Positions 53,993-63,267 are shown, counted from the stretch's first letter. The stretch is 64,000 bases of DNA from UBA1672 sp964587815 (GCA_964587815.1 CAZPMH010000003.1:62001-126000), one strand, 5' to 3'. Translations and numbers: made by a program. Notes: generated by a model from the letters alone, not told the origin.

Positions 53993-55336
53993 ATGAGTAA
54001 TTCATCATCCGGATCATCAGATTCAAAAAACACTCTTTACTGTTCGTTCTGCGGCAAAAGCCAGCACGAGGTGCGCAAGCTGATCGCAGGCCCGAACGTC
54101 TTTATTTGTAATGAGTGTGTCGAACTCTGCATGGACATCATCCGAGAGGAAGATAAAACGCAAATGGTCCGCTCAGGTGACGGTGTCCCTGCCCCTAGCG
54201 AAATCAAACAGGTTCTGGATGATTATGTTATCGGCCAGGAGTCCGCAAAACGCGTTCTTTCCGTTGCCGTTCATAATCACTATAAACGCCTGGAACACGG
54301 CGAAGAAAACGCCTCCGAAGTTGAGCTATCAAAGTCGAACATCCTGCTTGTCGGGCCAACCGGTTGTGGTAAAACACTGCTCGCACAAACACTCGCGCGC
54401 ATTCTGGATGTGCCTTTTACAATGGCCGACGCGACAACATTAACCGAAGCAGGTTACGTTGGTGAAGACGTCGAAAACATCGTGCTCAAACTACTACAAG
54501 CGTCTGACTATAATGTTGAACGTGCACAAAAAGGGATTGTCTATATTGATGAGATCGACAAAATCTCACGCAAATCCGATAACCCGTCCATAACACGTGA
54601 CGTTTCAGGCGAAGGTGTGCAGCAAGCCCTCCTCAAATTGATGGAAGGAACGGTTGCATCTGTTCCACCACAAGGCGGACGCAAGCACCCGCAACAAGAG
54701 TTCCTACAAGTCGATACAGCCAACATCCTGTTCATCTGCGGTGGTGCGTTTGCTGGCTTAGAAAAAGTAATCGCCGAACGCGGTAAAGGCACAACAATTG
54801 GCTTTGGCTCAGAAGTGAAAGATGCTGAAGACAAATCAGTCGGTGAATTCTTGAAAGACCTTCAACCTGAAGATTTACACAGATACGGCCTTATTCCCGA
54901 ATTCATCGGACGCCTGCCGGTAATCGCAACGCTTGAAAATCTTGATGAAGACGCACTGATCACCATTTTGACAGAGCCAAAGAACGCGCTGATCAAGCAG
55001 TATCAGAAACTTTTTGATATGGAAGACACAGAACTGACATTCACCGATGACGCTCTATCCGCGATTGCGCAAAAAGCGGTCGAAAGAAAAACAGGCGCAC
55101 GCGGTCTAAGATCCATCATTGAAAATCTGCTTCTGGATGCCATGTTCGAAGTCCCTGACATGGACGATGTAACTGAGGTCATCGTTGAAGCTGAAACGGT
55201 CAACGATAATCAGAAGCCGAAATATAAAAAGTCTAAAACGAAAAAGACAAAGTCTAAATCGAGCGTTCCTTCTGTAAAAGAAGCGCCCGAGCCTGAAAAG
55301 GACGAAAAAGACAAGCCGGAAAAAGAAGCAAGCTAA
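53993..55336 (+). CDS. clpX: ATP-dependent Clp protease ATP-binding subunit ClpX
   Basis: ClpX unfolds substrates for ClpP. The 447-residue protein has the N-terminal zinc domain (C17, C20, C39, C42), Walker A GPTGCGKT, pore loop GYVGEDVE, Walker B IVYIDEIDK, RIGF-like segment around LQPEDLHRYGLIPEFIGRLPV, and the sensor 2 stretch TGARGLRSIIE. The C-terminus carries an extra ~40-residue Lys/Glu tail absent from most ClpX, likely disordered. Unlike the usual clpP-clpX-lon order, neither clpP nor lon is adjacent. Confidence 0.97.
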   Translation: MSNSSSGSSDSKNTLYCSFCGKSQHEVRKLIAGPNVFICNECVELCMDIIREEDKTQMVRSGDGVPAPSEIKQVLDDYVIGQESAKRVLSVAVHNHYKRLEHGEENASEVELSKSNILLVGPTGCGKTLLAQTLARILDVPFTMADATTLTEAGYVGEDVENIVLKLLQASDYNVERAQKGIVYIDEIDKISRKSDNPSITRDVSGEGVQQALLKLMEGTVASVPPQGGRKHPQQEFLQVDTANILFICGGAFAGLEKVIAERGKGTTIGFGSEVKDAEDKSVGEFLKDLQPEDLHRYGLIPEFIGRLPVIATLENLDEDALITILTEPKNALIKQYQKLFDMEDTELTFTDDALSAIAQKAVERKTGARGLRSIIENLLLDAMFEVPDMDDVTEVIVEAETVNDNQKPKYKKSKTKKTKSKSSVPSVKEAPEPEKDEKDKPEKEAS

Positions 55337-55422
55337 GGCTTGGCCATGCATGCGATAAAAACAATCACATGTAGGTATATCTTTGCGCTCGTTTCGTTAA
55401 ACAAAACAAAAACGGAACGGGC

Positions 55423-57003
55423 ATGACGCAAAAAATAATTTCAAACATCGTTTTTTGTACTGCCTTGGTTTTGTGCGCTCTACTATGGTACAGCACACAA
55501 GCGCAATTCATGAGCAACGGAAACATCGCGTGGCTAACCATGGGGGCAGAACGTCTTTTAGACGGACAATCGCTGAGCGATCACATATACGAAACAAACC
55601 CGCCCTTAAGCATTCTTATTTATATTCCCGCTGTGCTCATCGGCAAACTATTTGCCATCCCTGCAGTCGTAGCCAATACCTATCTAACCTTTTTTCTCTG
55701 CTGTTTATCCGTTTTCGCTGTTCATTGCCTCCTGAAAAAATTCAACTTCTTAAGTGACAACAATAGGAAATCCGTCCTTATCGGCTATTTCGTAGGGATA
55801 ACAACCTACGCCGCACTGTTCTTCGGCGATCGTGAACATCTCATGATACTGGCTCTAGTTCCTTTTGTGCTCTGCCAAATATGTTTAATCCAAAAAACAA
55901 CCGTACAAAAATCATTGCTACTCCCTTGCATGATCGCAGGCGCAACATTGGTTTTGGTAAAGCCGCATTATGGCATCATCCCTGTCGCCATCATGCTCGA
56001 ACGTGTGATAAGAGAAAGAAAAATAGCCTCATTCTTCCGTGCTGACTTTTGGGCACTCTCCATCTCAACACTTCTTTATGCGGCAATTTTACTCATATTT
56101 TTCAATGATTATCTGATAATCATTTTTCCTGACGTCTTTAATTTATACGTCGCATCATATGATACGCGTGCATTGCTCGCGCTTTTACAGACGTCCGCCG
56201 TTCTATTCTTTGCATTCATCCTGATTGAAATATTTGATAACGATCTGGAAAAAGAAAAGAAAACCTTCCTTTTGCGGCTATATCTTTGCGCAGCCCTATG
56301 CTTGATACCGTTCATTGTGCAATTTAAGGGCTTCTACAACCATATCATTCCCGCTTACGTCTTCTTCATAACAGCAATGCCCCTAACGGTAAGCTTCCGA
56401 ATGGACAGCTTCAAAGGGCATTTTCAAATTCTGTCATTAGCTGTGCCAATTGTTGCCGTTGCCATGTTAACAAATGCAATCAATCCCCCTATTCTTAACT
56501 TTGCAAAAAGATCCGATTTGCCCTCTCTGCCTGTTTCAGAGTTTTTGGACAAAAACTGCGAGAATCCCTGCACGTTCTTCGCCTTTCACGGCGACATAGA
56601 GATTTTCAACCCCACAGCAGCACATCACGGTTACACGCACGGAACGCGTTTTCCCGCACATTGGTTCATCCCGGGCGTCCTGCACAAAATACATAACGGC
56701 GATGCACAAGAACAAGAAAAAGGCCGCAAACTACTCGTCAAATACGCACAAATGGTTTTAGAGGATTTAAAATTCTACCGACCCGATATTATCTTCCTGC
56801 AAAACAACCTGAACGAAGACCAAGGCGCCATTGTCGACTTCATAGAAACCTACAAAGTTGAGCCTGAAATTATTCGCATTTTAGAAAATGATTACGAACA
56901 AAAAGAATTCTTCTCCTTTGATCGCGCACAATATTTTAAGGGCACTAAATTAGAGGAGGAAAAAATTTTAAGATATGACGTCTATAAGAAGAAAAGTAAC
57001 TAA
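55423..57003 (+). CDS. Polytopic membrane protein, glycosyltransferase-39-like, copy 2
   Basis: This 526-residue protein is the paralogue of the one at 45005-46570. Shared landmarks include YxxNPPLSxLIYIPAVLI in the first loop, VKPHYGIIP, DFWxLS, and in the C-terminal domain RFPxxWF and EDxxxxxPDI. About ten hydrophobic helices fill residues 5-360. It lies beside GtrA and a GtrB-like glycosyltransferase, which supports a role in using lipid-linked sugars at the outer face of the membrane. The acceptor is unknown. The stop is at 57001-57003, overlapping the GtrA gene's end by 4 bases. Confidence 0.78.
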   Translation: MTQKIISNIVFCTALVLCALLWYSTQAQFMSNGNIAWLTMGAERLLDGQSLSDHIYETNPPLSILIYIPAVLIGKLFAIPAVVANTYLTFFLCCLSVFAVHCLLKKFNFLSDNNRKSVLIGYFVGITTYAALFFGDREHLMILALVPFVLCQICLIQKTTVQKSLLLPCMIAGATLVLVKPHYGIIPVAIMLERVIRERKIASFFRADFWALSISTLLYAAILLIFFNDYLIIIFPDVFNLYVASYDTRALLALLQTSAVLFFAFILIEIFDNDLEKEKKTFLLRLYLCAALCLIPFIVQFKGFYNHIIPAYVFFITAMPLTVSFRMDSFKGHFQILSLAVPIVAVAMLTNAINPPILNFAKRSDLPSLPVSEFLDKNCENPCTFFAFHGDIEIFNPTAAHHGYTHGTRFPAHWFIPGVLHKIHNGDAQEQEKGRKLLVKYAQMVLEDLKFYRPDIIFLQNNLNEDQGAIVDFIETYKVEPEIIRILENDYEQKEFFSFDRAQYFKGTKLEEEKILRYDVYKKKSN

Positions 57004-57398
57004 TCATCTTTCTTAAAAACAATCAAAGCTGACCCCAAATAATTCACCACAAGCGATGCCCCAATCGCTATAATCTTCGCCGGATATGTCGTCACGTAAG
57101 GCGCGAGCAAAGCCAAAGTCGCCGTACTGACAACCAACCCCAAAACGCCGATAATCACAAACGTCGAAACCTGCCGTATCAATTGATTACGTTTCAAATT
57201 CTTAAACGTCCACAATGCATTCATAATGAAGCTGTTTGACAGCGCCACACAAAACGCCAGAATATGCGACAAAACCCCACCAAAACCGAGCAACGTAAAC
57301 AGCACAAAAAACACCGCGAAGTCCAGCGCGGTATTCAATAAACCGACAACAGAAAATTTGCTGATATATTTGTAATGTGAGGCGATGAAATCTTTCAT
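57000..57398 (-). CDS. GtrA family membrane protein
   Basis: The ATG at 57398 gives 132 residues (a TTG at 57437 would add 13). Four hydrophobic helices and the motifs FSVVGLLNTALDFAVFF and NYLGSALIVFKK identify GtrA. GtrA-type proteins are thought to flip undecaprenyl- or polyprenyl-linked sugars across the membrane, with GtrB making the lipid-linked sugar. The neighbouring GtrB-like gene is divergent (107 bases away), giving the functional pair. Confidence 0.9.
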   Translation of the reverse strand: MKDFIASHYKYISKFSVVGLLNTALDFAVFFVLFTLLGFGGVLSHILAFCVALSNSFIMNALWTFKNLKRNQLIRQVSTFVIIGVLGLVVSTATLALLAPYVTTYPAKIIAIGASLVVNYLGSALIVFKKDD

Positions 57399-57504
57399 AC
57401 CTATATTTACGATATTTTTAGAAAAACTAGAAGACAATCAATGGCGGATAAGGGTATTTTTAAAGAAGAGAAGACTGTAAAGCGCAAACATATCAAGAAA
57501 TGAC

Positions 57505-58491
57505 ATGACCGAAAAAACGACAACAAAAAAAACAAAGCAAAAGAAAGAACCCAAGCGCGAAAAAATCTCGGTTGTCATTCCCTGCTACAACGAAGAAGAA
57601 GTGGTAGAGCTTTGCCACGAAGAATTAACCAAAACCATCGATAAAATGGATTTCGATTTTGAAGTCATCTACATCAATGACGGCAGCACGGATAAGACCC
57701 TCGAAAAACTCGAAGCCATTCATGAAAAAGATGACCGCGTGACCGTCATCAACTTATCACGAAACTTCGGTAAAGAGGCCGCAATGACGGCAGGGATCGA
57801 CAACGTAACAGGCGATGCCATGGTTATTCTGGATGCTGATTTACAAGACCCCCCTGCCCTTATACCCGACATGGTTAAAATGTGGAAAGAAACGGGCGCC
57901 GATGTCGTCTACGGCCAGCGGATGATGAGAGAGGGTGAAACATGGTTCAAACGCTTCACCGCAAAAGGCTTTTACGCCGTCATCAATTTCATCGCCAGCA
58001 ATGTTGAAATCCCAAGAAACACAGGCGATTTCAGATTAATGAACAGGCGCTCAATCAACGCACTCTGCCAATTACGCGAAAAACACCGCTTTATGAAGGG
58101 GCTGTTCGCATGGATCGGTTATAAGCAAGTCGCATTCAAGTACAACCGCGCGCCCAGAGCCGCAGGTGAAACCAAATGGAATTACATCGGCTTGTGGAAC
58201 CTCGCCCTCGAAGGAATCGCTGGCTTCAGCACAACCCCACTACGCGTAGCGAGTTTCATCGGTTTGCTAATATCAATATTTTCCTTCACTTTGGGCGCAT
58301 ACATACTTCTACGCACAATTTTCCTCGGTGCAGACATACCCGGTTATGCATCACTGGCTGTCATGATTTCCTTCTTCAGCGGCGTACAATTGCTTAGCAT
58401 TGGCGTTCTGGGCGAATATGTCGGTCGCATTTTCGGAGAAGCAAAACACAGGCCGCTATATTTTATCGAAAAAATTTACGATAAAAACTAA
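57505..58491 (+). CDS. GtrB-like family 2 glycosyltransferase (polyprenyl-phosphate sugar synthase)
   Basis: The 328-residue protein has a basic N-terminus, then the GT2 domain with VVIPCYNEEEVV, INDGSTDKT, the DADLQDPP metal region, and GDFRLMNRRSI. Two C-terminal membrane helices (about residues 245-275 and 285-310) end in LGEYVGRIFGEAKHRPLY. This is the DPM1/GtrB plan: transfer of a sugar from a nucleotide to polyprenyl phosphate on the cytoplasmic side. Together with GtrA and the neighbouring multi-helix protein it would form a three-part glycosylation module. Confidence 0.93.
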   Translation: MTEKTTTKKTKQKKEPKREKISVVIPCYNEEEVVELCHEELTKTIDKMDFDFEVIYINDGSTDKTLEKLEAIHEKDDRVTVINLSRNFGKEAAMTAGIDNVTGDAMVILDADLQDPPALIPDMVKMWKETGADVVYGQRMMREGETWFKRFTAKGFYAVINFIASNVEIPRNTGDFRLMNRRSINALCQLREKHRFMKGLFAWIGYKQVAFKYNRAPRAAGETKWNYIGLWNLALEGIAGFSTTPLRVASFIGLLISIFSFTLGAYILLRTIFLGADIPGYASLAVMISFFSGVQLLSIGVLGEYVGRIFGEAKHRPLYFIEKIYDKN

Positions 58492-58590
58492 GGCTGATAC
58501 AAACCGTCCCTTTCTTTGAATCAAAATTATCGGTATGCTTTTAAAAGTGGAAATCAAAATACATTTATTCATAAAACAAGCGAACAGATC

Positions 58591-59556
58591 ATGAGCCAAG
58601 CACAGCAAAAAATCGTACCAAAACCCGGCAAAAAATATCGTTTGATTACGCGAAGCGACATGGATGGCCTCGTCTGTGGCATACTGTTAAAAGAATTGGA
58701 TATTATTGATGATATAATGTTCGCGCACCCAAAAGACATGCAGGACGGCCTGATTGATGTCGACGAAAATGACATCACAACAAACCTGCCCTATAACGAG
58801 GGCGCATATCTCGCATTTGATCACCACGCGAGTGAAGCATCGCGCGTTGGTGGACATAAGGATAATCACATTATTGATACAGCTGCCCCGTCAGCAGCAC
58901 GTGTGGTCTACGATTATTTCGGCGGCTCATCTGCATTCCCGCAAGTCTCATCGGAAATTATGACGGCTGTTGATAAGGCCGACTCTGCTGATTTTTCACG
59001 AGAAGAAATTCTTTCACCTGATGGCTGGATATTGCTGAGCTTCCTCATGGATGCCCGCACAGGCTTAGGGCGTTTTCGCGACTTCAACATCTCCAATTAT
59101 CAACTCATGATGAAGCTGATTGATTTTTGTCGTCAAACCAAAGAAATAGAAAAAATTCTGGACTTGCCCGATGTAAAAGAACGTGTCGACCTTTATTACG
59201 ATCATCAGGTCAAATGCCGCGAACAAATAGAGCGTTGCTCAAAAGTTTATGACAACCTGGTGGTGCTTGACCTAAGGCAGGAAGAAACAATTTGGGCAGG
59301 TAACCGCTTTGTCATCTACGCGTTATTCCCACAGTGCAACATATCAATCCATATCTTGTGGGGTAAAAACAAACAAAATACCGTGTTCGCAACCGGGAAA
59401 TCTATTCTGGATCGATCAAGCAAAACCAACGTCGGTGAGCTCATGTTAAAATATGGTGGTGGTGGCCACAATGCTGCAGGAACATGCCAAATACCTAACC
59501 TTAAGGCCGAAGATGTCCTGCAGGAGATTATTACGAAAATAAACAAGGACGGCTAA
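58591..59556 (+). CDS. DHH family phosphoesterase (exopolyphosphatase-like)
   Basis: The ATG at 58591 gives 321 residues (MSQAQQKIVPK); the frame runs further up to 58516 without better support. DHH motifs are TRSDMDGLVCG (motif I), FDHHASE (DHH motif III), and the C-terminal DHHA1 loop GGGGHNAAGTC. These bind two Mn ions in RecJ, NrnA and PPX1-like phosphoesterases. The protein is too short for RecJ; an oligonucleotide or polyphosphate substrate is plausible. Confidence 0.87.
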   Translation: MSQAQQKIVPKPGKKYRLITRSDMDGLVCGILLKELDIIDDIMFAHPKDMQDGLIDVDENDITTNLPYNEGAYLAFDHHASEASRVGGHKDNHIIDTAAPSAARVVYDYFGGSSAFPQVSSEIMTAVDKADSADFSREEILSPDGWILLSFLMDARTGLGRFRDFNISNYQLMMKLIDFCRQTKEIEKILDLPDVKERVDLYYDHQVKCREQIERCSKVYDNLVVLDLRQEETIWAGNRFVIYALFPQCNISIHILWGKNKQNTVFATGKSILDRSSKTNVGELMLKYGGGGHNAAGTCQIPNLKAEDVLQEIITKINKDG

Positions 59557-59609
59557 AGCGCAAGACAGATAAAAGGCGAACATATCCCTCAAGATATTTT
59601 GAACAAAAT

Positions 59610-61019
59610 ATGAAACTATTGCGTAAACTTACGGGCTTTCGCTTGGCATTGCGCCCAATCACGAAAAGCAACAAATCACGGCGACAGCGCTTAACAGAAA
59701 TCATAGAGCACGCGAATAAATCAACGCCTTTCTATCAAGGCCGCTACGATTCATTTCTGGGTGCAGCGCCTGAAATGTCTGATGAAGAATTTTTCTACGG
59801 CTTCAGCCATCTTCCCGTTGTTGAAAAAAACCATCTGCGCAATGAAAATGAAGCATTCAAATCAAAGACTTTGAAAAATAAAGTCGAACTGATCGAAAAT
59901 GGCAAAACCCCAAGTGCCAAAAAATTCATAAAACACGCACTGATCAATAAAGACTTCTACACCGCCCTCTCAACCGGCGGGACTTCAGGAAAACCAACCT
60001 TCCGTTATACTGACTATGAAGATTGCAACGTCTTCGCTCAAAGTTTTCTGGAATCGTTCAAACTCAATGGCTGGAAAACAGGGGAATCATTTGTTGTTTA
60101 CTATCCGCTAAAATCCTACTTCACCAAAACATACGCAGAACAACAAAAAAACCTCAGCCGTTTTTTCGGCTTCACAATGGTTCCATTCGAGAACGTAACA
60201 AAAGAAAGTGTCGAAGAACTCCTCCAAACACTCAGATCATCAAAGGCAACGTTATTGGTTATTTTTCCATGCGTGCTGCAGCGCGTTGCTGAAATCATGA
60301 AGCAGGAGAGTATACCGCCGTTCGAAAAACTGCCCTACATTAATGTGAGCGGTGAGTTCTTTTTAGATTGCAGCAAAAATTTTATCCAAACCATGTTCCC
60401 GGACAGTGACATCCAATCAACCTACGGGGCGGTTGAATTCGGGGAAATTGCGCACCAAAAAGGGATGAGCAGCTTTGATTACGATGTCTTTGATGATTAT
60501 GTATATCTAGAACAAGGGCCAAACAACTCCATGCTCGTAACATGCTACCGCCAGAAGGCCTTCCCCCTTATTCGATATAAAATCGAGGATATGGGCCGCG
60601 TCGAAAATCATGATGATGGGACACAATCCATCATAAATCTTGAAGGAAAAAATACAGACTACTTGGTCGGCGCAGACAACTACATCTACTTCGCATCCTT
60701 CTTTAATGATTTTGTGAACCGAGTAAACAAGGCCCTAAACACACCTATCATTCATTTCATGCTGCGTCACGGAACGGCAGAAGACGGAAAGACATACATG
60801 ATTTTCAATTATGTCACGCAGAAATCTGACAAGAATGAGAAAATCAAAACCGCCACCTTAGATACAATGAAGACAATATTCTCCAACTACGATCATATCG
60901 GTGTCGAATTCCCCGATCATTTTGAGCATGACTACACACGCAAATTCAAAATTATCGGCGAGGGAGATGGCCTGGCCGAAGTGGTAGGCGGATATCACCC
61001 CCACGTCAAAGCCGGATAA
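59610..61019 (+). CDS. PaaK/CapK-like adenylate-forming enzyme
   Basis: The 469-residue protein resembles the phenylacetate-CoA ligase family. The P-loop-like STGGTSGKPTFRYTD (around residue 120), the acidic motif TYGAVEFGEIAHQ, and PLIRYKIEDMGRV are the ANL-superfamily core motifs. The N-terminal ~100 residues are helical, with KSTPFYQGRYD as in CapK. The substrate is unknown; family members activate aryl acids or act in polysaccharide synthesis. The downstream S66 gene starts 9 bases after its stop. Confidence 0.82.
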   Translation: MKLLRKLTGFRLALRPITKSNKSRRQRLTEIIEHANKSTPFYQGRYDSFLGAAPEMSDEEFFYGFSHLPVVEKNHLRNENEAFKSKTLKNKVELIENGKTPSAKKFIKHALINKDFYTALSTGGTSGKPTFRYTDYEDCNVFAQSFLESFKLNGWKTGESFVVYYPLKSYFTKTYAEQQKNLSRFFGFTMVPFENVTKESVEELLQTLRSSKATLLVIFPCVLQRVAEIMKQESIPPFEKLPYINVSGEFFLDCSKNFIQTMFPDSDIQSTYGAVEFGEIAHQKGMSSFDYDVFDDYVYLEQGPNNSMLVTCYRQKAFPLIRYKIEDMGRVENHDDGTQSIINLEGKNTDYLVGADNYIYFASFFNDFVNRVNKALNTPIIHFMLRHGTAEDGKTYMIFNYVTQKSDKNEKIKTATLDTMKTIFSNYDHIGVEFPDHFEHDYTRKFKIIGEGDGLAEVVGGYHPHVKAG

Positions 61020-61028
61020 AACCATCAA

Positions 61029-61949
61029 ATGAAGACTATAAAACCATCCTCATTAAATAAAGGCGACACAATCGGTGTTTTCGCACCGTCCAGCTGGGTT
61101 GAAAAAGCTGATATCGAACGCGGCGCAAAAATACTGGAAGACAAGGGCTTTAAAGTTTTCGTTCATCCGCAAACATATGAACGCGAACATCAATCAGCCG
61201 GCAACCACCTGCAAAAAACACTGGCATTCCAAGGGCTGTGGCAACGCAAAGATATTAAAGCCATTTGGGCCGCAGGTGGTGGCAACCGCGCAACACACCT
61301 AATCGACAGCATCAATTTCAAAAACCTTCAAAAAAATCCAAAACTACTCATCGGCTTTAGTGACGTAACCGCCCTGCTTAACGCCGTAACAGCCAAAACA
61401 GGCATCGCCACTCTTCATGGCCCGGTTTTGAAAAACATTCATAAACACAAAGAGCTGGACTCCCTAATAAAGCTCATAAGCGGCGATCTTATCGATTTGA
61501 AGTTTTCTGACGCTCAAATCATTAAGTCCGCAGAAGAAAAATCCGTATCAGGCAAACTGATCGGCGGAAATCTAAGCGTCTTCCAATACCTCCCTCAAGG
61601 CTTTGAAGATCAATACTGCGAAGGTTCTATTTTATTTTTAGAAGACTGCAACGAAGAATTAAGTCGCATTGACCGTATGCTGCTTCACCTAAAACGCATC
61701 GGCGTCTTTAAAAAACTAAAAGCCGTCATGCTGGGTGAATTTGTCGATATTCCCGAAACAGGAAAACCGTTCGGCTACACACTGACAGACCTCATCAAAG
61801 AACATACGAGCGAGTATGACATAACTGTTCTTAAGGATTTACCCCTCGGTCATGGCAAAAACCTTATGCCCCTGCCTATTGGAACAAGTGCAACGATTGA
61901 TACAAAACAAAAAGTTTTTAAGTTGGACGAGCCCTGCACAAACGCTTAA
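61029..61949 (+). CDS. S66 family LD-carboxypeptidase (LdcA/MccF-like)
   Basis: The 306-residue protein has the S66 start LNKGDTIGVFAPSSW. The nucleophile Ser111 lies in IGFSDVTALL, the Glu in LFLEDCNEELSRIDRML, and the His in LGHGKNLMPLPIG, which together form the Ser-Glu-His triad. LdcA trims the terminal D-Ala of murein tetrapeptides in recycling; MccF branches act on microcin. The genome context (Mur ligase, FtsEX, LptM elsewhere) fits a murein role. Its end overlaps the NTF2-like gene by 4 bases, converging. Confidence 0.92.
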   Translation: MKTIKPSSLNKGDTIGVFAPSSWVEKADIERGAKILEDKGFKVFVHPQTYEREHQSAGNHLQKTLAFQGLWQRKDIKAIWAAGGGNRATHLIDSINFKNLQKNPKLLIGFSDVTALLNAVTAKTGIATLHGPVLKNIHKHKELDSLIKLISGDLIDLKFSDAQIIKSAEEKSVSGKLIGGNLSVFQYLPQGFEDQYCEGSILFLEDCNEELSRIDRMLLHLKRIGVFKKLKAVMLGEFVDIPETGKPFGYTLTDLIKEHTSEYDITVLKDLPLGHGKNLMPLPIGTSATIDTKQKVFKLDEPCTNA

Positions 61950-62383
61950 TCATTTAAAGCTAAATACCGACCAACGTCAAAATCAGTATGCCCGCCCCAA
62001 AACTCCTGATGTGCGGCAACCTGACCGTCCTTATTAAACAGCACTTCACTAACGCCCGAAACCCGAGCCTTAAAATCAATTTTTTTAAACCCCTCACGCT
62101 TTTTTGAAGAGTAAGACATATCCCAAAACATATACCCTCGCCCTTCATGCTGGCTCCATGCGAAGTCAGAAATACGAACAGACAATCGCTCACAACATGA
62201 AAGCCGACGCTCCAGAATTTTTTCCATATCCTGCACACCATGAACGGCATGATAAGGGTCTTGAAACGCAACACCAGTGTCAACCAGAGACGATAAAAGC
62301 GAAACCGAACGCCGGTTAAGCTTCTCCCAAAAGGAAATATAGCACTCCAGACTCTTCTGATATCTTAAATTCGGCGCGAACAT
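61946..62383 (-). CDS. NTF2-like (SnoaL-type) protein
   Basis: The ATG at 62383 gives 145 residues (a TTG at 62389 is in frame). The cone-shaped NTF2 fold is suggested by SLVDTGVAFQDPYHAVHGVQDMEKILE and the beta-rich end (YMFWDMSYSS, DFKARVSGVSEVLFNKDGQVAAHQEFW). Such proteins are small-molecule binding domains or isomerases; no substrate is evident. It is convergent with the S66 gene. Confidence 0.75.
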   Translation of the reverse strand: MFAPNLRYQKSLECYISFWEKLNRRSVSLLSSLVDTGVAFQDPYHAVHGVQDMEKILERRLSCCERLSVRISDFAWSQHEGRGYMFWDMSYSSKKREGFKKIDFKARVSGVSEVLFNKDGQVAAHQEFWGGHTDFDVGRYLALND

Positions 62384-62481
62384 ATTCAAACAATATCACG
62401 CAATTTCACAAAAGTAGACGCTTCTTTAACACCAAAATATTAATAATATGTAAAATAAATCCGTTTTCAGCCCGTTTACAG

Positions 62482-62510
62482 TTGAAAAAATGCGTTTTTT
62501 TTGATATACT
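62482..62510 (+). promoter_or_regulatory. carD: Predicted carD promoter
   Basis: TTGAAA (62482-62487) and TATACT (62505-62510) with exactly 17 bases between them make a strong sigma70 match. The expected transcript starts near 62517, leaving a leader of about 128 bases before the carD ATG. Confidence 0.65.
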
Positions 62511-62553
62511 CTTATTAATACTTAGTAATAACAATCGTTGTAAACCTACGGGC

Positions 62554-62581
62554 AGCAACCTTTTGGAAGAAATTGGTTGCT
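62554..62581 (+). promoter_or_regulatory. Stem-loop in the carD leader
   Basis: AGCAACC (62554-62560) and GGTTGCT (62575-62581) form a 7-bp stem with a 14-base loop, followed by CATTTATTTTG. The T-rich sequence after it could make it a weak attenuator, or it may stabilise the transcript. Confidence 0.5.
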
Positions 62582-62644
62582 CATTTATTTTGTGAATAAC
62601 GATACACTAAGTAAACATAAATTTACTTTAGGAAGGTAGTAAAT

Positions 62645-63199
62645 ATGGCTAATGATAATTTCGATTTTAAAGCAGGTGATAACGTTGTATATCCCGCTCA
62701 CGGCGTAGGCCAAATCGAAGGGGTGGAAACGCAAACAATTGCGGGCATGGAGATTAAACTCTATGTAGTAAGTTTTACAAGCGAGCGCATGCGCTTAAAA
62801 ATTCCGGTAGGAAAAGCAGAAACATCCGGCTTGCGTAAGTTGAGCTCAAGCGAGCGTCTTGATGATGCGCTTGAAACACTTAAAGGTCGTTCACGTGTAA
62901 GACGCACAATGTGGAGCCGTCGCGCACAGGAATATGAAACAAAAATCAATTCCGGCGACCCTGTCTCAATTGCAGAAGTCCTTCGTGACTTAAAGCGTAG
63001 CAACGACAAGAATGAGCAATCTTACAGCGAGCGTCAGATTTACCAATCTGCACTAGAGCGTTTGGCACGTGAAGTCGCTGCTGTTGATGACATCACAGAA
63101 GATTCTGCGACAGAAAAGCTAGAAGATTTGCTTGGTAAAATGGCAAGCTCTTCTGCAAATACAGATAAGTCTGAAAAAGAAACGGCAAAAGCGGCCTAA
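62645..63199 (+). CDS. carD: CarD-like transcriptional regulator
   Basis: CarD-like proteins bind RNA polymerase beta and stabilise open promoter complexes. The 184-residue protein begins with the RNAP-interaction domain (FKAGDNVVYPAHGVGQIEGVET; RMRLKIPVGKAETSGLRKL). The helical C-terminal DNA-binding part follows, with VRRTMWSRRAQEYETKINSGD and QSALERLAREVAAVD. AGGAAGG eight bases before the ATG is a strong ribosome site. The gene has its own promoter, a stem-loop leader and a strong terminator, so it is a single-gene unit. Confidence 0.95.
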   Translation: MANDNFDFKAGDNVVYPAHGVGQIEGVETQTIAGMEIKLYVVSFTSERMRLKIPVGKAETSGLRKLSSSERLDDALETLKGRSRVRRTMWSRRAQEYETKINSGDPVSIAEVLRDLKRSNDKNEQSYSERQIYQSALERLAREVAAVDDITEDSATEKLEDLLGKMASSSANTDKSEKETAKAA

Positions 63200-63225
63200 A
63201 CTTATCAACACTGTGAATAACTTTG

Positions 63226-63267
63226 AACACCTTGAGAGGGATATCTTTTCAAGGTGTTTAATTTTTT
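63226..63267 (+). terminator. Rho-independent terminator after carD
   Basis: AACACCTTGA (63226-63235) pairs with TCAAGGTGTT (63249-63258), a perfect 10-bp stem with a 13-base loop, followed by TAATTTTTT. It lies 26 bases after the carD stop. Confidence 0.87.
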
